Source: Paragemmobacter ruber (lineage in GTDB: Bacteria; Pseudomonadota; Alphaproteobacteria; Rhodobacterales; Rhodobacteraceae). Taken from it: a DNA stretch of 55,903 nt. Under the pieces are notes generated by a model, which saw only the letters and a list, made by a program, of their open reading frames with translations, was not told the origin of the DNA and made no database searches. Both the position numbers and the translations under genes were made by a program. The DNA lies in contig NZ_JAAATW010000006.1 in NCBI RefSeq assembly GCF_009908315.1, positions 1 to 55,903 on the forward strand. The letters are read 5' to 3'. Below, in pieces: positions 27,538-36,433 of the stretch (position 1 is the stretch's first letter; the number at the start of each line of letters is the position of its first letter).

Positions 27538-28581
27538 TCATGCGCGGCGCAGGGCCTGACCGCCCGCGCCAAAGAAATGTGCCCGTCCCAGATCGACCGA
27601 CAAAGTCACCGCTGTCGCGACGCGGATATCGGGCTGACCGCGCATCAGGGCGCGCAGCATCCGGCCGCCCACATCCAGCGTCACCACGGTGGTTCCGCCC
27701 AGCGGCTCTACCTCCCAGACCTTCGCCACCGCGCCATGGCCATCATGCGCGCCCACGCGGATGTCCTCTGGCCTGATGCCGATCTCTGCGGTCCCTGCCG
27801 GGGCAAGTCCTTCAAGCCGGATCACGCCGCCGCCGCCCTGCACCATCGCGACCGGCAGGATGTTCATCGCCGGCGCCCCGAGGAGCTGCGCCACATAGGC
27901 CGAGGCCGGGTGATCATAGATATCCACCGGGCGGCCGATCTGGCGGATCGCGCCCCGTTCCAGAATGGCCATCCGATCCGCAACCGACATCGCCTCTTCC
28001 TGATCATGCGTCACATAGATCAGGGTTCGTCCCGCCTCGCGCTGGATGCGCTTCAACTCCACCCGCGTCTCTTCGCGTAGCCTTGCATCCAGGGCCGAGA
28101 TCGGGTCATCCATCAGGAAGGCAACCGGGTCTCGCACCAGTGCGCGCGCGATGGCCACGCGTTGACGTTCGCCGCCTGAAAGCTGCGCAGGCATCTTGTG
28201 CAGCACATGCCCGATATGCAGCTTGGCCGCTGCATCCTTCAACCGCGCACCGATCACGGCTTCGGCCTCGCCCCGCTCCACCAGCGGAAAGCGCACATTC
28301 TGCTCGGCCGTCATATGCGGGAAAAGCGCGAGGTTCTGGAACACCATGGCGATGTTGCGCCGCGCGGGCGACACCTCATTCACGCGGCGGCCATCAATCA
28401 GGATCTCCCCCTCATCCGGCCGCTCCAACCCCAGGATCAGACGCAGCATCGTCGTCTTGCCAGAAAGCGGCGGCCCGAACAGGCAGAAGAACTCGTTATC
28501 GGCCACGGTAAAACTGGCATTGTCCACTGCCACCGTCTGGCCATAGCGTTTGGTGACGTTGTGAAAGCTGATCTCCGCCAT
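27538..28581 (-). CDS. ABC transporter ATP-binding protein (MalK/UgpC type), variant Walker A
   Basis: This 347-aa carbohydrate-type ATPase has an N-terminal nucleotide-binding domain and a C-terminal OB-fold (TOBE) regulatory domain. Walker A is unusual (FGPPLSGKTT instead of GPSGCGKST). The signature LSGGERQRVAIARAL is canonical, Walker B is VAFLMDDP (MDDP rather than LDEP), and the H-loop is VTHDQEEA. It is encoded next to a second, different ATPase; the two likely form a heterodimer. It is the fifth gene of the operon, starting one base after the stop of the second ATPase (TGAGATG). Confidence 0.9.
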   Translation of the reverse strand: MAEISFHNVTKRYGQTVAVDNASFTVADNEFFCLFGPPLSGKTTMLRLILGLERPDEGEILIDGRRVNEVSPARRNIAMVFQNLALFPHMTAEQNVRFPLVERGEAEAVIGARLKDAAAKLHIGHVLHKMPAQLSGGERQRVAIARALVRDPVAFLMDDPISALDARLREETRVELKRIQREAGRTLIYVTHDQEEAMSVADRMAILERGAIRQIGRPVDIYDHPASAYVAQLLGAPAMNILPVAMVQGGGGVIRLEGLAPAGTAEIGIRPEDIRVGAHDGHGAVAKVWEVEPLGGTTVVTLDVGGRMLRALMRGQPDIRVATAVTLSVDLGRAHFFGAGGQALRRA

Positions 28582-28582
28582 C

Positions 28583-29674
28583 TCAAACCTCCCGCAAGGC
28601 TGCGCCAGTGGCGGCGTCAAACAGGCGCAGCGCCCCCGGATGGGGGGCGAGATGGACCAGATCACCCACCAAAACCCGGGTATCGTTGTCGAACACGGCC
28701 TTGGCCGTGATCCCGTCACGCTCGAGATGGACGATGGTCCGCGCCCCGATGCGTTCAACGAAACCCACCGTCATGCCAAGCCCCGCCCCCGCTGCGACGA
28801 GGTCCACCTGTTCCGGCCGGAAGCCGAACTGCACTCCCCCCTTTGCCCGCCGCGCCGCCGCCGCCAGCGGCGCGTCGAGCACCGCAGACCGGCCCAGCGC
28901 ACCCAGATCAATGCGCAGCCCCTCCGCCCCCTCGACGGGCACGCCCGCCAGCAGGTTCATCCCCGGTGCGCCGATGAACCGGGCCACGAAGACATTGGCG
29001 GGGTTGTTGTACACCTCCAGCGGCGTGCCCACCTGCTGCAGCACGCCATGATCCATCACCGCGATGCGGTCCGCCATCGTCATCGCTTCAAGCTGGTCAT
29101 GCGTGACATAGACCATGGTCTGGCGGAACTCGCGCTGGATGTGCTTCAGTTCGGTCCGCATCACCGCCCGAAAGGCGGCATCCACATTCGACAGAGGTTC
29201 ATCCAGCAGGAAGATGGCAGGCTCCATCATGGCCGAACGACCGATGGCCACCCGTTGCAGGATGTTCACCGACAGCCCCGAGGCGGGACGGTCCAACAGA
29301 TCCCCCAGTTGCAGAAGATCGGCTATGGCAGCAGTTCGGCGCGCGATCTCTGCCTTCGGCGACCGCGCCATGCGCAAACCGTAGTCAAGGTTCTGGCGCA
29401 CGGTCATGTGGGTGAAGATCGCGTAATTCTGGAACACGAACCCCACGCCGCGCCTGCCCATGGCAACGCCCGCCATGTCACGGTCGCCGAACAATATGCG
29501 GCCCTCGCTCGGCTCTTCCATCCCCGCGATCATGTTCATCGTCGTGGACTTGCCGCAGCCCGACGGCCCCAGCAGCGCCATGAACTCCCCGTCGCCTATG
29601 CTCAGGTCCATGCTTTTCAGCGCGGTGAACCCGCCGAACCGCTTCACCAGATTCTCCAGACGGATCGCGGTCAT
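28583..29674 (-). CDS. ABC transporter ATP-binding protein with degenerate signature motif
   Basis: This 363-aa MalK-type ATPase has canonical Walker A (LGPSGCGKST), Walker B (IFLLDEP) and H-loop (VTHDQLEA). The ABC signature reads LSVNILQRVAIGRS instead of LSGGQ-QRVA. Paired with the other ATPase, one composite site would be canonical (this Walker A with the partner LSGGE) and the other degenerate. The same arrangement is known from GlpS/GlpT-type glycerol importers of rhizobia. The C-terminal TOBE domain is intact. ATGA overlap joins it to the upstream permease gene. Confidence 0.9.
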   Translation of the reverse strand: MTAIRLENLVKRFGGFTALKSMDLSIGDGEFMALLGPSGCGKSTTMNMIAGMEEPSEGRILFGDRDMAGVAMGRRGVGFVFQNYAIFTHMTVRQNLDYGLRMARSPKAEIARRTAAIADLLQLGDLLDRPASGLSVNILQRVAIGRSAMMEPAIFLLDEPLSNVDAAFRAVMRTELKHIQREFRQTMVYVTHDQLEAMTMADRIAVMDHGVLQQVGTPLEVYNNPANVFVARFIGAPGMNLLAGVPVEGAEGLRIDLGALGRSAVLDAPLAAAARRAKGGVQFGFRPEQVDLVAAGAGLGMTVGFVERIGARTIVHLERDGITAKAVFDNDTRVLVGDLVHLAPHPGALRLFDAATGAALREV

Positions 29675-30615
29675 GCTGCCCGCTCCTTCCGCGCCATCCG
29701 CTTGATCGCCCAGACGCAGGCCACCGACAGAACGAGCAGGATCACAAGGGCGATGGCCGCCACGTAACCCCAGATCAGATCCTGCGTGGTGATCTTGTAG
29801 ATGTAGACGCTGATGGTTTCCGTCGCGACACCCGGCCCGCCGCCCGTCATGATGAACAGCGTGTCAAAGATCTTGAAACACTCGATCACCCTTATGGCCA
29901 AGGCGATGATGATGATCGTCTTCATCCGGGGCAGCACGATGGTCCGGAACTTCTGCCAAGGCGACGCACCAAGCAGCGTGGCGGCTTTCATCTGATCTTC
30001 CGGCACCCCGACCAGCCCCGCCAGCAGAATGAGGAACATCAGCGGCGTCCATTGCCAGATGTCCGCCACCATCACGGCCAGCATCGCCAGCATCGGATCG
30101 GAAAGCCACGCCACCGTCACCGGCATGCCGAGGAGCGACGACAGGATGTCATTCACCGGACCGCCCGACTGGAACAGCATGTAGAACATGTATCCGGCCA
30201 CGGCGGGGACAACCATCATCGGCATGATGAGGATGGAATAGAAGACACGCTTTCCCGGAAAGCTGTCGGCAAACAGCGTCGCAAGGGCAAGGCCCAGCAG
30301 GAATTCCACAGGAACGCAGACCACCATCACCAGCGCCGTTCGCCCCAGTGCGGACCACAGCCTCCCATCCCCCGCCACATCGACGTAATTGGCAAAGCCG
30401 TTCCACAGTTCATATGCGCGCGGCCAGCCCAGCCCCGAGAGCGGCGACCAGTCCGTCAGCGAGATGTAAAGCTGCATCAGCAGCGGAAAGACCGAGATGA
30501 ACAGCACGAGAAGCTGGGCAGGCAGCGTAAGCCGAAGCCCAAGGCGCGCGCCCTCATCAGCTTCGCGCGCGGCGGGACGGGCGGGCATGTCCTTGCTGAT
30601 TTCTGCGCTGGTCAT
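29671..30615 (-). CDS. ABC transporter permease (MalF/UgpA type)
   Basis: This 314-aa inner-membrane permease has six predicted helices, the first at about residues 30-50 ([20 protein letters not shown]). The EAA-type cytoplasmic loop reads [21 protein letters not shown] and docks with the ATPase. It pairs with the MalG-type permease encoded just upstream (ATGA overlap at 30612-30615). The ATG at 30615 is fixed by that overlap and by the short cytoplasmic head typical of this subfamily. Confidence 0.92.
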   Translation of the reverse strand: MTSAEISKDMPARPAAREADEGARLGLRLTLPAQLLVLFISVFPLLMQLYISLTDWSPLSGLGWPRAYELWNGFANYVDVAGDGRLWSALGRTALVMVVCVPVEFLLGLALATLFADSFPGKRVFYSILIMPMMVVPAVAGYMFYMLFQSGGPVNDILSSLLGMPVTVAWLSDPMLAMLAVMVADIWQWTPLMFLILLAGLVGVPEDQMKAATLLGASPWQKFRTIVLPRMKTIIIIALAIRVIECFKIFDTLFIMTGGGPGVATETISVYIYKITTQDLIWGYVAAIALVILLVLSVACVWAIKRMARKERAA

Positions 30616-31472
30616 TGCTTCAACGCTCCGAAAGTCAGGCCACGGACAAGGTGACGCTGGATCATGATTCCCAGAAACACGGGCGGAACGGCGGCAATCA
30701 GTCCAAGCGCGGCCTTCGCCCCGTAAAGTTGCCCCGTCATCGAAGAGGAAAGCGATGCCATGTAGACCGGAATGGTCACCCATTCCCGCGTCGTCAGCAG
30801 CAGCGCGATCAGGTAATCGGACCAGTTCAGGATGAAGACGAACAGCGCAGCCGAAGCAAGCGGCGCCCGCATCATCGGCAGGGTGATCCGCCAGAACACC
30901 CGCCCCCGCGAACACCCCTCCACCAGGGCCGCCTCTTCGATTTCGCGTGGCATGTCATCGAAGAAGGTTTTCATCAACCAGAAGGCGAATGGCAGCGTGA
31001 CGATCCCGTAGATCAGCGCCAATCCCCACCATGTGTCCATCAGGTTCAGAAAGGACCACATCATCATCACGGGGATCATCACCGCCATCGGCGGAAACAG
31101 CCGCAGCTGGATCAGCGCCAGCGGCAGGTTGCCCCCTGCCCCGAACCGCGACAGCCCATAAGCCGCCGAAGTGCCTGCCGCCATCGCGATCAGCGTGCCG
31201 AGGCTGGCCGATAGTAGCGATGACAGGATCGGCTTCGCCGCCGTCCGATCCAGCGCCACGATCAGGTTCGATCCGCTCTCACCAAAGATGTAGCGGAAAT
31301 TGTCCAGCGTCGGCTCCTTGGGAAACCACGTCAGATCGGCCCCTGTCGCCTGCCATTCGGCAATGGGCTTGAAGGCCATGGACACCATCCACAGGATCGG
31401 CACCAGTGTGATCGCGCAGGCAAGCAGGATCGCCGCATATCGAAAGGCCTCGAAGGCCGGGGAACGTCTCAT
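30612..31472 (-). CDS. ABC transporter permease (MalG/UgpE type)
   Basis: This 286-aa permease has six predicted helices and the EAA loop [22 protein letters not shown] near residue 190. The N-terminal helix [20 protein letters not shown] and the FKPIAEW segment are typical of MalG-type subunits. The ATG at 31472 is chosen from [10 protein letters not shown]; its ribosome binding site is weak, so translation may depend on the preceding solute-binding protein gene 62 bp upstream. Confidence 0.92.
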   Translation of the reverse strand: MRRSPAFEAFRYAAILLACAITLVPILWMVSMAFKPIAEWQATGADLTWFPKEPTLDNFRYIFGESGSNLIVALDRTAAKPILSSLLSASLGTLIAMAAGTSAAYGLSRFGAGGNLPLALIQLRLFPPMAVMIPVMMMWSFLNLMDTWWGLALIYGIVTLPFAFWLMKTFFDDMPREIEEAALVEGCSRGRVFWRITLPMMRAPLASAALFVFILNWSDYLIALLLTTREWVTIPVYMASLSSSMTGQLYGAKAALGLIAAVPPVFLGIMIQRHLVRGLTFGALKQ

Positions 31473-31534
31473 GGGAAGATCAACTTTCGGGATAGGTCGG
31501 CCGGGGCACGCTCGGGCGCCCCGGCCCGTCACGA

Positions 31535-33145
31535 TCAAACCGGATCGAGAACCGTGGGCCATGCCGCCTTGTTGGCACGCACGGCCTCGATGATCTTCTC
31601 CTCACCTGTGCGGCGGGTGATCTTCTGCCATTCGTCGGCGGCATCGGCCATTGCCTGCTCGGCCGTCTTGGCGCCCGTAAGTGCCGCCATCAGGTTCTCG
31701 TCCAGCGCATTGTGGAACGCCGTCGCGCCCGGATAGTTGATCGACGGCACGGTCCGGGCCACGGTCTCGCGCACCACGTCCATGTGATAGCCGTGATAGG
31801 TCTCGCGCACCAAGGGATCGCTGAAATCCGACAGGCGGAAGGGATCGAAATACCCGCCCGGATTGGCCGTCATCCACGAATAGATCCGGCTCGATCCCAG
31901 CCACTGCAACAGCAGATACGCCACTTCCGGATATTGCGACTGCGCACTGACCATCCCGGTCAGCGAGAACCACAGCACCGAACGGCTGACGATGTTGCCG
32001 TCGATCTCACGCCCCGGCGGCAGCATCGACCCGACCTTGCCGGTCACAACCGACCCGCTGTTGCCCGCATTGTCTAGGAACTTTGGCAGGTTCGAGAAGG
32101 CGCAGGTGATGGCCGTATTCCCGCTTCCGAAGCTGCCATACTGCTCTGGCCAGCCCCAGCTCACCGCATCCGGCGAATGATAGGACAGTGAGGCGACATA
32201 TTCCTGCGTCGCCGCAATCCCCTGCTCCCCCGCAATCAGCGGCACACCGTCATCGCCGAACAGGAACTGGTTGGGCGAGGCCATGCTCGCATAGCGCTGA
32301 TACCAGTTGGTATAGCCCCAGCCCTGATTGCGCAGGTCGGTGCAGCCGAACATCCCCTTGTCAGGGCGATGGAAATGGGTGGCTACATCGTCCAGTTGCT
32401 TCCAGGTGCGCGGCGGCGCAAGGTCATAGCCATAGCTCTCCTTGAATGCCGCCTGCTCCGCCGCGTCTCCCAGTAGGTCGCTGCGATAGACCCAAGTCTG
32501 GAAATCGCCGTCGAGCGAAACGCCATAGGTCGATCCGCGATACTGATTGAGCAGCGCAACGCCCTGCGCCCCGCCGACATAACCGCGTTCGGCATCGTCC
32601 CATTCCGGCCGGTGTTGCGCGACATAGTCATCCAGCTTCGCGATGCCGCCCGACTCCGCCAGATCCCCCAGACGGTTCCAATCCGTCGAATAGATGTCAA
32701 ATCCGCCCGCCTTGGTGGATATGTCCTGCATCGTCTTGGTGAATTCCTGCCCGTTCGGCAGACCCACGATCTCGATCGCGATGCCGGTTTCCTTCTCCCA
32801 CAGGTCCTTGATGGAAGGCGCGCCCGCCGGGAATGGCTGGGTCAACTGGCCAATCGACCCGTCGGACAGGCCGACGACGATCTTGGCCGGGGCCTTGCCG
32901 GCCCCTTTCAACGCTTTCGCGGCCTCGATGGCACGCCCCTCTGGCGTGTCCGGCCCGTATTGGTAACGCTCGCATCCCGGAAAACCCGTCGGCCCGCCGA
33001 TCATGCCCGGGGCCAGCGCATCCGCCCCTTCGGCGCGGCTCGGCCGGATATAGCGCGGCGCGATTCCGATGGCCGCGCCATAGATAGCCAGCTTGCCACC
33101 GGTCGCAAGCAGTCGGCGCCGCGAAACGCGGTTCTGATTGGTCAT
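31535..33145 (-). CDS. ABC transporter solute-binding protein with Tat signal
   Basis: This 536-aa protein is larger than usual for sugar-binding proteins (about 420 aa) and resembles the long GlpV-like group. The N-terminus has a twin-arginine motif ([10 protein letters not shown]) and a hydrophobic stretch to about residue 30, so it is probably exported folded. [19 protein letters not shown] and [18 protein letters not shown] recall cluster-1 extracellular solute-binding proteins. As the first gene of the operon, with GGGAGGGATGCA before the ATG, it would be the most highly made component. The ligand is unknown; polyols and cyclitols are plausible from the neighbours. Confidence 0.9.
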   Translation of the reverse strand: MTNQNRVSRRRLLATGGKLAIYGAAIGIAPRYIRPSRAEGADALAPGMIGGPTGFPGCERYQYGPDTPEGRAIEAAKALKGAGKAPAKIVVGLSDGSIGQLTQPFPAGAPSIKDLWEKETGIAIEIVGLPNGQEFTKTMQDISTKAGGFDIYSTDWNRLGDLAESGGIAKLDDYVAQHRPEWDDAERGYVGGAQGVALLNQYRGSTYGVSLDGDFQTWVYRSDLLGDAAEQAAFKESYGYDLAPPRTWKQLDDVATHFHRPDKGMFGCTDLRNQGWGYTNWYQRYASMASPNQFLFGDDGVPLIAGEQGIAATQEYVASLSYHSPDAVSWGWPEQYGSFGSGNTAITCAFSNLPKFLDNAGNSGSVVTGKVGSMLPPGREIDGNIVSRSVLWFSLTGMVSAQSQYPEVAYLLLQWLGSSRIYSWMTANPGGYFDPFRLSDFSDPLVRETYHGYHMDVVRETVARTVPSINYPGATAFHNALDENLMAALTGAKTAEQAMADAADEWQKITRRTGEEKIIEAVRANKAAWPTVLDPV

Positions 33146-33192
33146 TGCATCCCTCCCTATCGGGTTCGCCCCTCCCGACGCCCCGGATCGGA

Positions 33193-33221
33193 AATATTGA
33201 TGACATCAATCAGCAGGTCAA
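33193..33221 (-). promoter_or_regulatory. Operon promoter
   Basis: Minus strand TTGACC (33216-33221), a 17-nt spacer, and AATATT (33193-33198) form a sigma70-like promoter for the solute-binding protein gene. The start would be near 33186, giving a 40-nt leader. The spacer contains a perfect palindrome (33196-33210). Confidence 0.6.
33196..33210. promoter_or_regulatory. Candidate operator inside the promoter spacer
   Basis: ATTGATG-A-CATCAAT is a perfect 7-bp inverted repeat around one base. It overlaps the -10 region and the spacer of the operon promoter, where a bound repressor would block RNA polymerase. The divergent LacI-type gene at 33460 is the obvious candidate regulator. Several related ATCA/TGAT words recur between 33250 and 33410. 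Confidence 0.6.
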
Positions 33222-33459
33222 CTCATTTTTAATCATTTAACCGCAGATATACCCACCCTGATGATGCAATCTCGCCCAAAACAGAAGATGAAGCGCGATT
33301 TTCTGATGCAATTTGCTGTTGATATGGTCAGAATCTCCAGGCTCACCGCTTCAAGAGCTTGCCCATCCAAGAGTTAACATCATTTCACATCAATTTTCAT
33401 CATTTACACATTCCACATTCAGTGGCAGGTAGGGGGATGAACCTGATCGGAGCTTATGG
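33222..33459. other. AT-rich divergent regulatory spacer
   Basis: This is the rest of the 314-bp space between the operon and its divergent regulator. It is far richer in A and T than the rest of the window and has repeated short words (CTGATGATGCAAT, CTGATGCAATTTG, CATCATTTCACATCAATTTTC). No ORF or RNA gene is seen. It probably holds the regulator promoter and secondary binding sites. Confidence 0.5.
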
Positions 33460-34491
33460 ATGAACAGTCGCGTCACCCTGCACGACATCGCCCGCGCGGC
33501 GGGCGTGTCCGCTGCGACGGTCGACCGCGTCCTGAACAACCGCGACGGTGTGCGGCGCCGCACGCGTGACGTGGTGATGTCTGTCGCCCATCGCCTTGGC
33601 TATGTCAGCGAGGCGGATCTGCCGCCGGACGTGCGCAGCGTCGTTCAGCGTGTCACGCTGGTCTTTCTTCTCCCCGCAGGCACCAACAGCTTTATCAAGC
33701 TTCTCGCCCAGCAACTGGAACAGCAGGCCGCCGAACGACCCGACATAGACCTGCGCATCGAAGAGCTTGAGGGGTTCAATCCCACGACCGTCGCCGCACG
33801 ACTGGCCGAACTTCAGGGCGAGGCCCATGGCATCGGGCTCATCGCGCAGGACCACCCCGTCGTGCGCGAGGCCCTGCGCAGCCTCGACCGCGCCGGGGTT
33901 CCGGTGGTCACGCTCGCGTCTGACGTGCAAAGCGTGCCGCGTCTTGCCTATGTGGGCATCGACAACCGTCAGGCCGGGCGGCTGGCGGGGCAACTGATGG
34001 GCCGTCTGCTGCCCGCGCGCCAACACCTCAACATTGCCATGTTTGCCGGGTCTCTGTCCTATCGCGGCCACGAGGAACGCGAGATGGGCTTCCGCAGCAT
34101 TCTGCGTGACGAGTTCCGCAACATTCATATCGTTGAGATGCGCGAAGTCCTCGACGATCGCGAACGCGCCTATCATGAGGCGAAGTCGCTCCTGAAAATG
34201 TATCCCGATCTGGCCGGCATCTACAACGTGGGCGGCGGCACGCAAGGCATCGCCCGTTGCCTGACCGAGGCAGGGCGCGCACAGGATGTGATCCTGATCG
34301 GCCACGACGCGACCGAAGGCAACAAGCGCCTGCTCCTCGAGGGCACGATGGATGCGGTGATTGACCAGAACGCCCGCGTCGAGGCGCGCGAGGCGCTGAA
34401 CCTCCTCGTCGCCGCAACCCAGGGAAAGACCTACAACTTCATCCCGCCACGGCTGCATGTCATCTTTCGCGAAAACATCCCATACGATTGA
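33460..34491 (+). CDS. LacI-family transcriptional regulator (sugar-binding domain type)
   Basis: This 343-aa regulator has an N-terminal LacI helix-turn-helix (VTLHDIARAAGVSAATVDRVLN, shown here as SAATVDRVLN). Asp22 replaces the common Ser of TVSRVLN. A periplasmic-binding-like effector domain follows (VTLASDVQSVPRLAYVGIDNRQAG, IYNVGGGTQGIAR), similar to type-1 ribose-binding folds. GGAG lies seven bases before the ATG. It is divergent from the transport/oxygenase operon and is the probable regulator of it through 33196-33210, released by the imported sugar-like compound. Confidence 0.9.
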   Translation: MNSRVTLHDIARAAGVSAATVDRVLNNRDGVRRRTRDVVMSVAHRLGYVSEADLPPDVRSVVQRVTLVFLLPAGTNSFIKLLAQQLEQQAAERPDIDLRIEELEGFNPTTVAARLAELQGEAHGIGLIAQDHPVVREALRSLDRAGVPVVTLASDVQSVPRLAYVGIDNRQAGRLAGQLMGRLLPARQHLNIAMFAGSLSYRGHEEREMGFRSILRDEFRNIHIVEMREVLDDRERAYHEAKSLLKMYPDLAGIYNVGGGTQGIARCLTEAGRAQDVILIGHDATEGNKRLLLEGTMDAVIDQNARVEAREALNLLVAATQGKTYNFIPPRLHVIFRENIPYD

Positions 34492-35014
34492 CGGCATGCA
34501 ATCGCCGCAACCATAGCGCGTTCCGACGCTGCCCGTCGGCCGAGCAAGAACGCAGCTTGCACTACGGCATCCTTCAGACCGGCCGTGGATGCGGGTAACG
34601 GCCGGAAATCGGAAAGTCCCGCCTTGCAGCCACCGTTGCCGGTCATTTCCTGCGAGGGATGGATCCTTGCGCGGCAAGCCCGGGCATTTCCGGCACCATA
34701 CAGGCCGCAGGACGGATCGGGGTCATATCCAACCGACGGCCAGGGCAAGGCAAATCAGCCCTCTGCGGCCCCACGCTCGCCACGGCAGACGAACCTCACG
34801 TTCAGTGACCAGCCTTTGAGCGTTTGTCTTTCTGTCGTGTCAGAAAATGACAGCACTGCCTCTTTGCAATGGCAATTATCGTATCGGCAGCACAAGTTCC
34901 AATCCTTTCAGCCACCAGAAGTCACCCGGCCGAACAGACGCGGCCCACGACTGGACCCTATTCTTAAACCTGATTGAAGCGATATGCTCCACGCGGGGGC
35001 CGATCAGAGTGGGA
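34492..35014. other. Gene-free stretch with inverted repeats
   Basis: No coding frame here is convincing. I see a hairpin (CCGGCCGT...ACGGCCGG, 34578-34604) about 90 nt after the LacI-type stop, which may terminate that gene. Around 34838-34852 lies TGTCA-GAAAA-TGACA, an inverted repeat sharing the word TTCTGACA (on its other strand) with the operator candidate at 35044. Composition is less G/C-rich than neighbouring genes. Confidence 0.45.
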
Positions 35015-35044
35015 TTGACAGGTCGCCGCCGTCTCTGCCATTAT
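35015..35044 (+). promoter_or_regulatory. Promoter for the dehydrogenase-BKACE operon
   Basis: TTGACA (35015-35020) is followed after 18 nt by CATTAT (35039-35044). The -35 box is perfect and the -10 box matches four of six positions. The start would be near 35051, inside a palindrome. Confidence 0.55.
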
Positions 35045-35059
35045 TCTGACATTTCAGAA
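35044..35059. promoter_or_regulatory. Candidate GntR operator
   Basis: TTCTGA-CATT-TCAGAA is a perfect 6-bp inverted repeat covering the predicted transcription start. A GntR/FCD regulator is encoded downstream at 37899, and the same TTCTGACA word occurs at 34838-34852. Repression or activation cannot be told from the sequence. Confidence 0.5.
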
Positions 35060-35205
35060 ATGGTTCTGCTGATCGAGCCCGGGCCAAGCCGGGCCGCCAA
35101 ACCGACAGAGAGACCGCAAGGGGCACAGGCGCCCCAAGCCCATGCAATAGACAGCATGCTCCCCCCCCATGGGAAGCGCGCGGTCACCCCGCAATCGAGG
35201 ACGAA

Positions 35206-35532
35206 ATGACCGATGCCATCATCGTGGGGGGCGGCGCGCTGACCAGCGAACCTTGGGCCAATCCCGCCTGCACGGTGACACCGGGCGAAACCGGCGGACG
35301 GGACAGAAGCCCCCTCATGCTCACTTCGGCGGGCCACGCTGAACCGCTGAAGGCACTGAACGCCGACCCGGGCCATTTGACCCGCGCCGCACAGATGCCT
35401 GCGCAACCGTTGCGCCCCCTTCACCCTGCCCGCGATCTTGGCCGCACGGCCTATCGCGCCGCCGTCATGGCGCTGCGCGACGCCGCCGTCGGAACGCCGT
35501 GGCGCAAGACGATACATCAAGGAGACATGTGA
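35206..35532 (+). CDS. Hypothetical 108-aa protein, possibly an internally deleted gene
   Basis: The frame starts MTDAIIVGGGALTSEPWANP after GAGGACGAA, and its stop overlaps the next start (TGATG at 35530-35534), so it is placed as a coupled first gene. Third-codon positions are G/C-rich as in real genes here. The first ten residues look like a Rossmann-type start (IIVGGG), but no complete domain follows. The C-terminal part (LGRTAYRAAVMALRDAAVG) looks helical. It may be the joined ends of a deleted oxidoreductase gene, or an unrelated small protein. Confidence 0.35.
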   Translation: MTDAIIVGGGALTSEPWANPACTVTPGETGGRDRSPLMLTSAGHAEPLKALNADPGHLTRAAQMPAQPLRPLHPARDLGRTAYRAAVMALRDAAVGTPWRKTIHQGDM

Positions 35533-36422
35533 TGACGACAAAACCCAAGGTCGCGCTGATCGGCGCGGGCCAGATCGGCCGCAGCTGGGCGCTGCTTTTC
35601 GCCCGTGCGGGGCACCCGGTGGCGGTGCAGGACATCGACCCGGCGCAACTGGACGGTGCCGGGAATTGGCTGACCGAGAAAGGGGTCACGGTGACCCTGA
35701 CAACCGACCTCGGGCGCGCGCTGGCGGGTGCCGCTTACGTTCAGGAAAACACGCCAGAGCGGCTGGAGATCAAGCAGGCGACGTTCGCCGCCCTCGCCCC
35801 GCATCTTGCCTCCGACGCGATCCTAGGCAGTTCGACCTCTGCGCTGGAGCCTGATGTGCTGTTCGCAGATGCCCCGTTCCGCGACCGGGCCCTCGTGGTG
35901 CATCCGACCAACCCGCCCCATGTGCTGCCCGCGGTCGAACTCGCCCGCTCGCAATGGACGACAGACGCGGCGCTGACCGAAACACGCCGCCTGATGCAAT
36001 CCATCGGTCAGGATCCCCTTGTCCTGAAACGCGTCCTGCCGGGCTTTGTCGTCAACCGCCTGCAAGCCGCCCTCGTCAACGAAGCCATGGCGCTGGTCGC
36101 CCAAGGCGTTGCCGACCCGGATGAGATCGACATTGCCGTCCGCTCGGCCCTTGGCCTTCGCTGGGCCTTCATCGGCCCGTTCGAGACGATGGATCTGAAC
36201 TCTGCAGGCGGCTTCGAGCTTTACGCCCAAACCTTTGGCGCCATGTTCAACACCCTGCGCAACGACCTTCGGGCCCGCGACCCCGAGGCCTGGTCCACCG
36301 ACACCCCCGCGCGTATCGGCGCCGCCCGGCGCGCGATCCTTCCCTTGGACAGCCTTCCCGCCCGGCAGGCCTGGCGCGACGCGCAGGTCCTGCGCCTGCG
36401 CGCCCTCAAAGACACCCAATAA
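35532..36422 (+). CDS. 3-hydroxyacyl-CoA dehydrogenase family protein (lambda-crystallin / L-gulonate 3-dehydrogenase-like)
   Basis: This 296-aa NAD-dependent dehydrogenase has GAGQIG (residues 11-16) as its dinucleotide fingerprint. STSALEPDVLF and the active-site strand VVHPTNPPHVLPAVEL follow, then GFVVNRLQAALVNEAMALV and LRWAFIGPFETMDLNSAGG. These are closest to lambda-crystallin/L-gulonate 3-dehydrogenase and carnitine dehydrogenase, which oxidise a free 3-hydroxy acid to a 3-keto acid. With the BKACE gene 12 bp downstream, the product is probably cleaved with acetyl-CoA. AAGGAG lies eight bases before the ATG. Confidence 0.82.
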   Translation: MTTKPKVALIGAGQIGRSWALLFARAGHPVAVQDIDPAQLDGAGNWLTEKGVTVTLTTDLGRALAGAAYVQENTPERLEIKQATFAALAPHLASDAILGSSTSALEPDVLFADAPFRDRALVVHPTNPPHVLPAVELARSQWTTDAALTETRRLMQSIGQDPLVLKRVLPGFVVNRLQAALVNEAMALVAQGVADPDEIDIAVRSALGLRWAFIGPFETMDLNSAGGFELYAQTFGAMFNTLRNDLRARDPEAWSTDTPARIGAARRAILPLDSLPARQAWRDAQVLRLRALKDTQ

Positions 36423-36433
36423 GGAGCCTTCCA

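Noticed and set aside
33454-34677. 407-codon minus-strand frame opposite the LacI-type gene
   Set aside because: No domain; the plus strand has an unmistakable LacI helix-turn-helix and effector domain.
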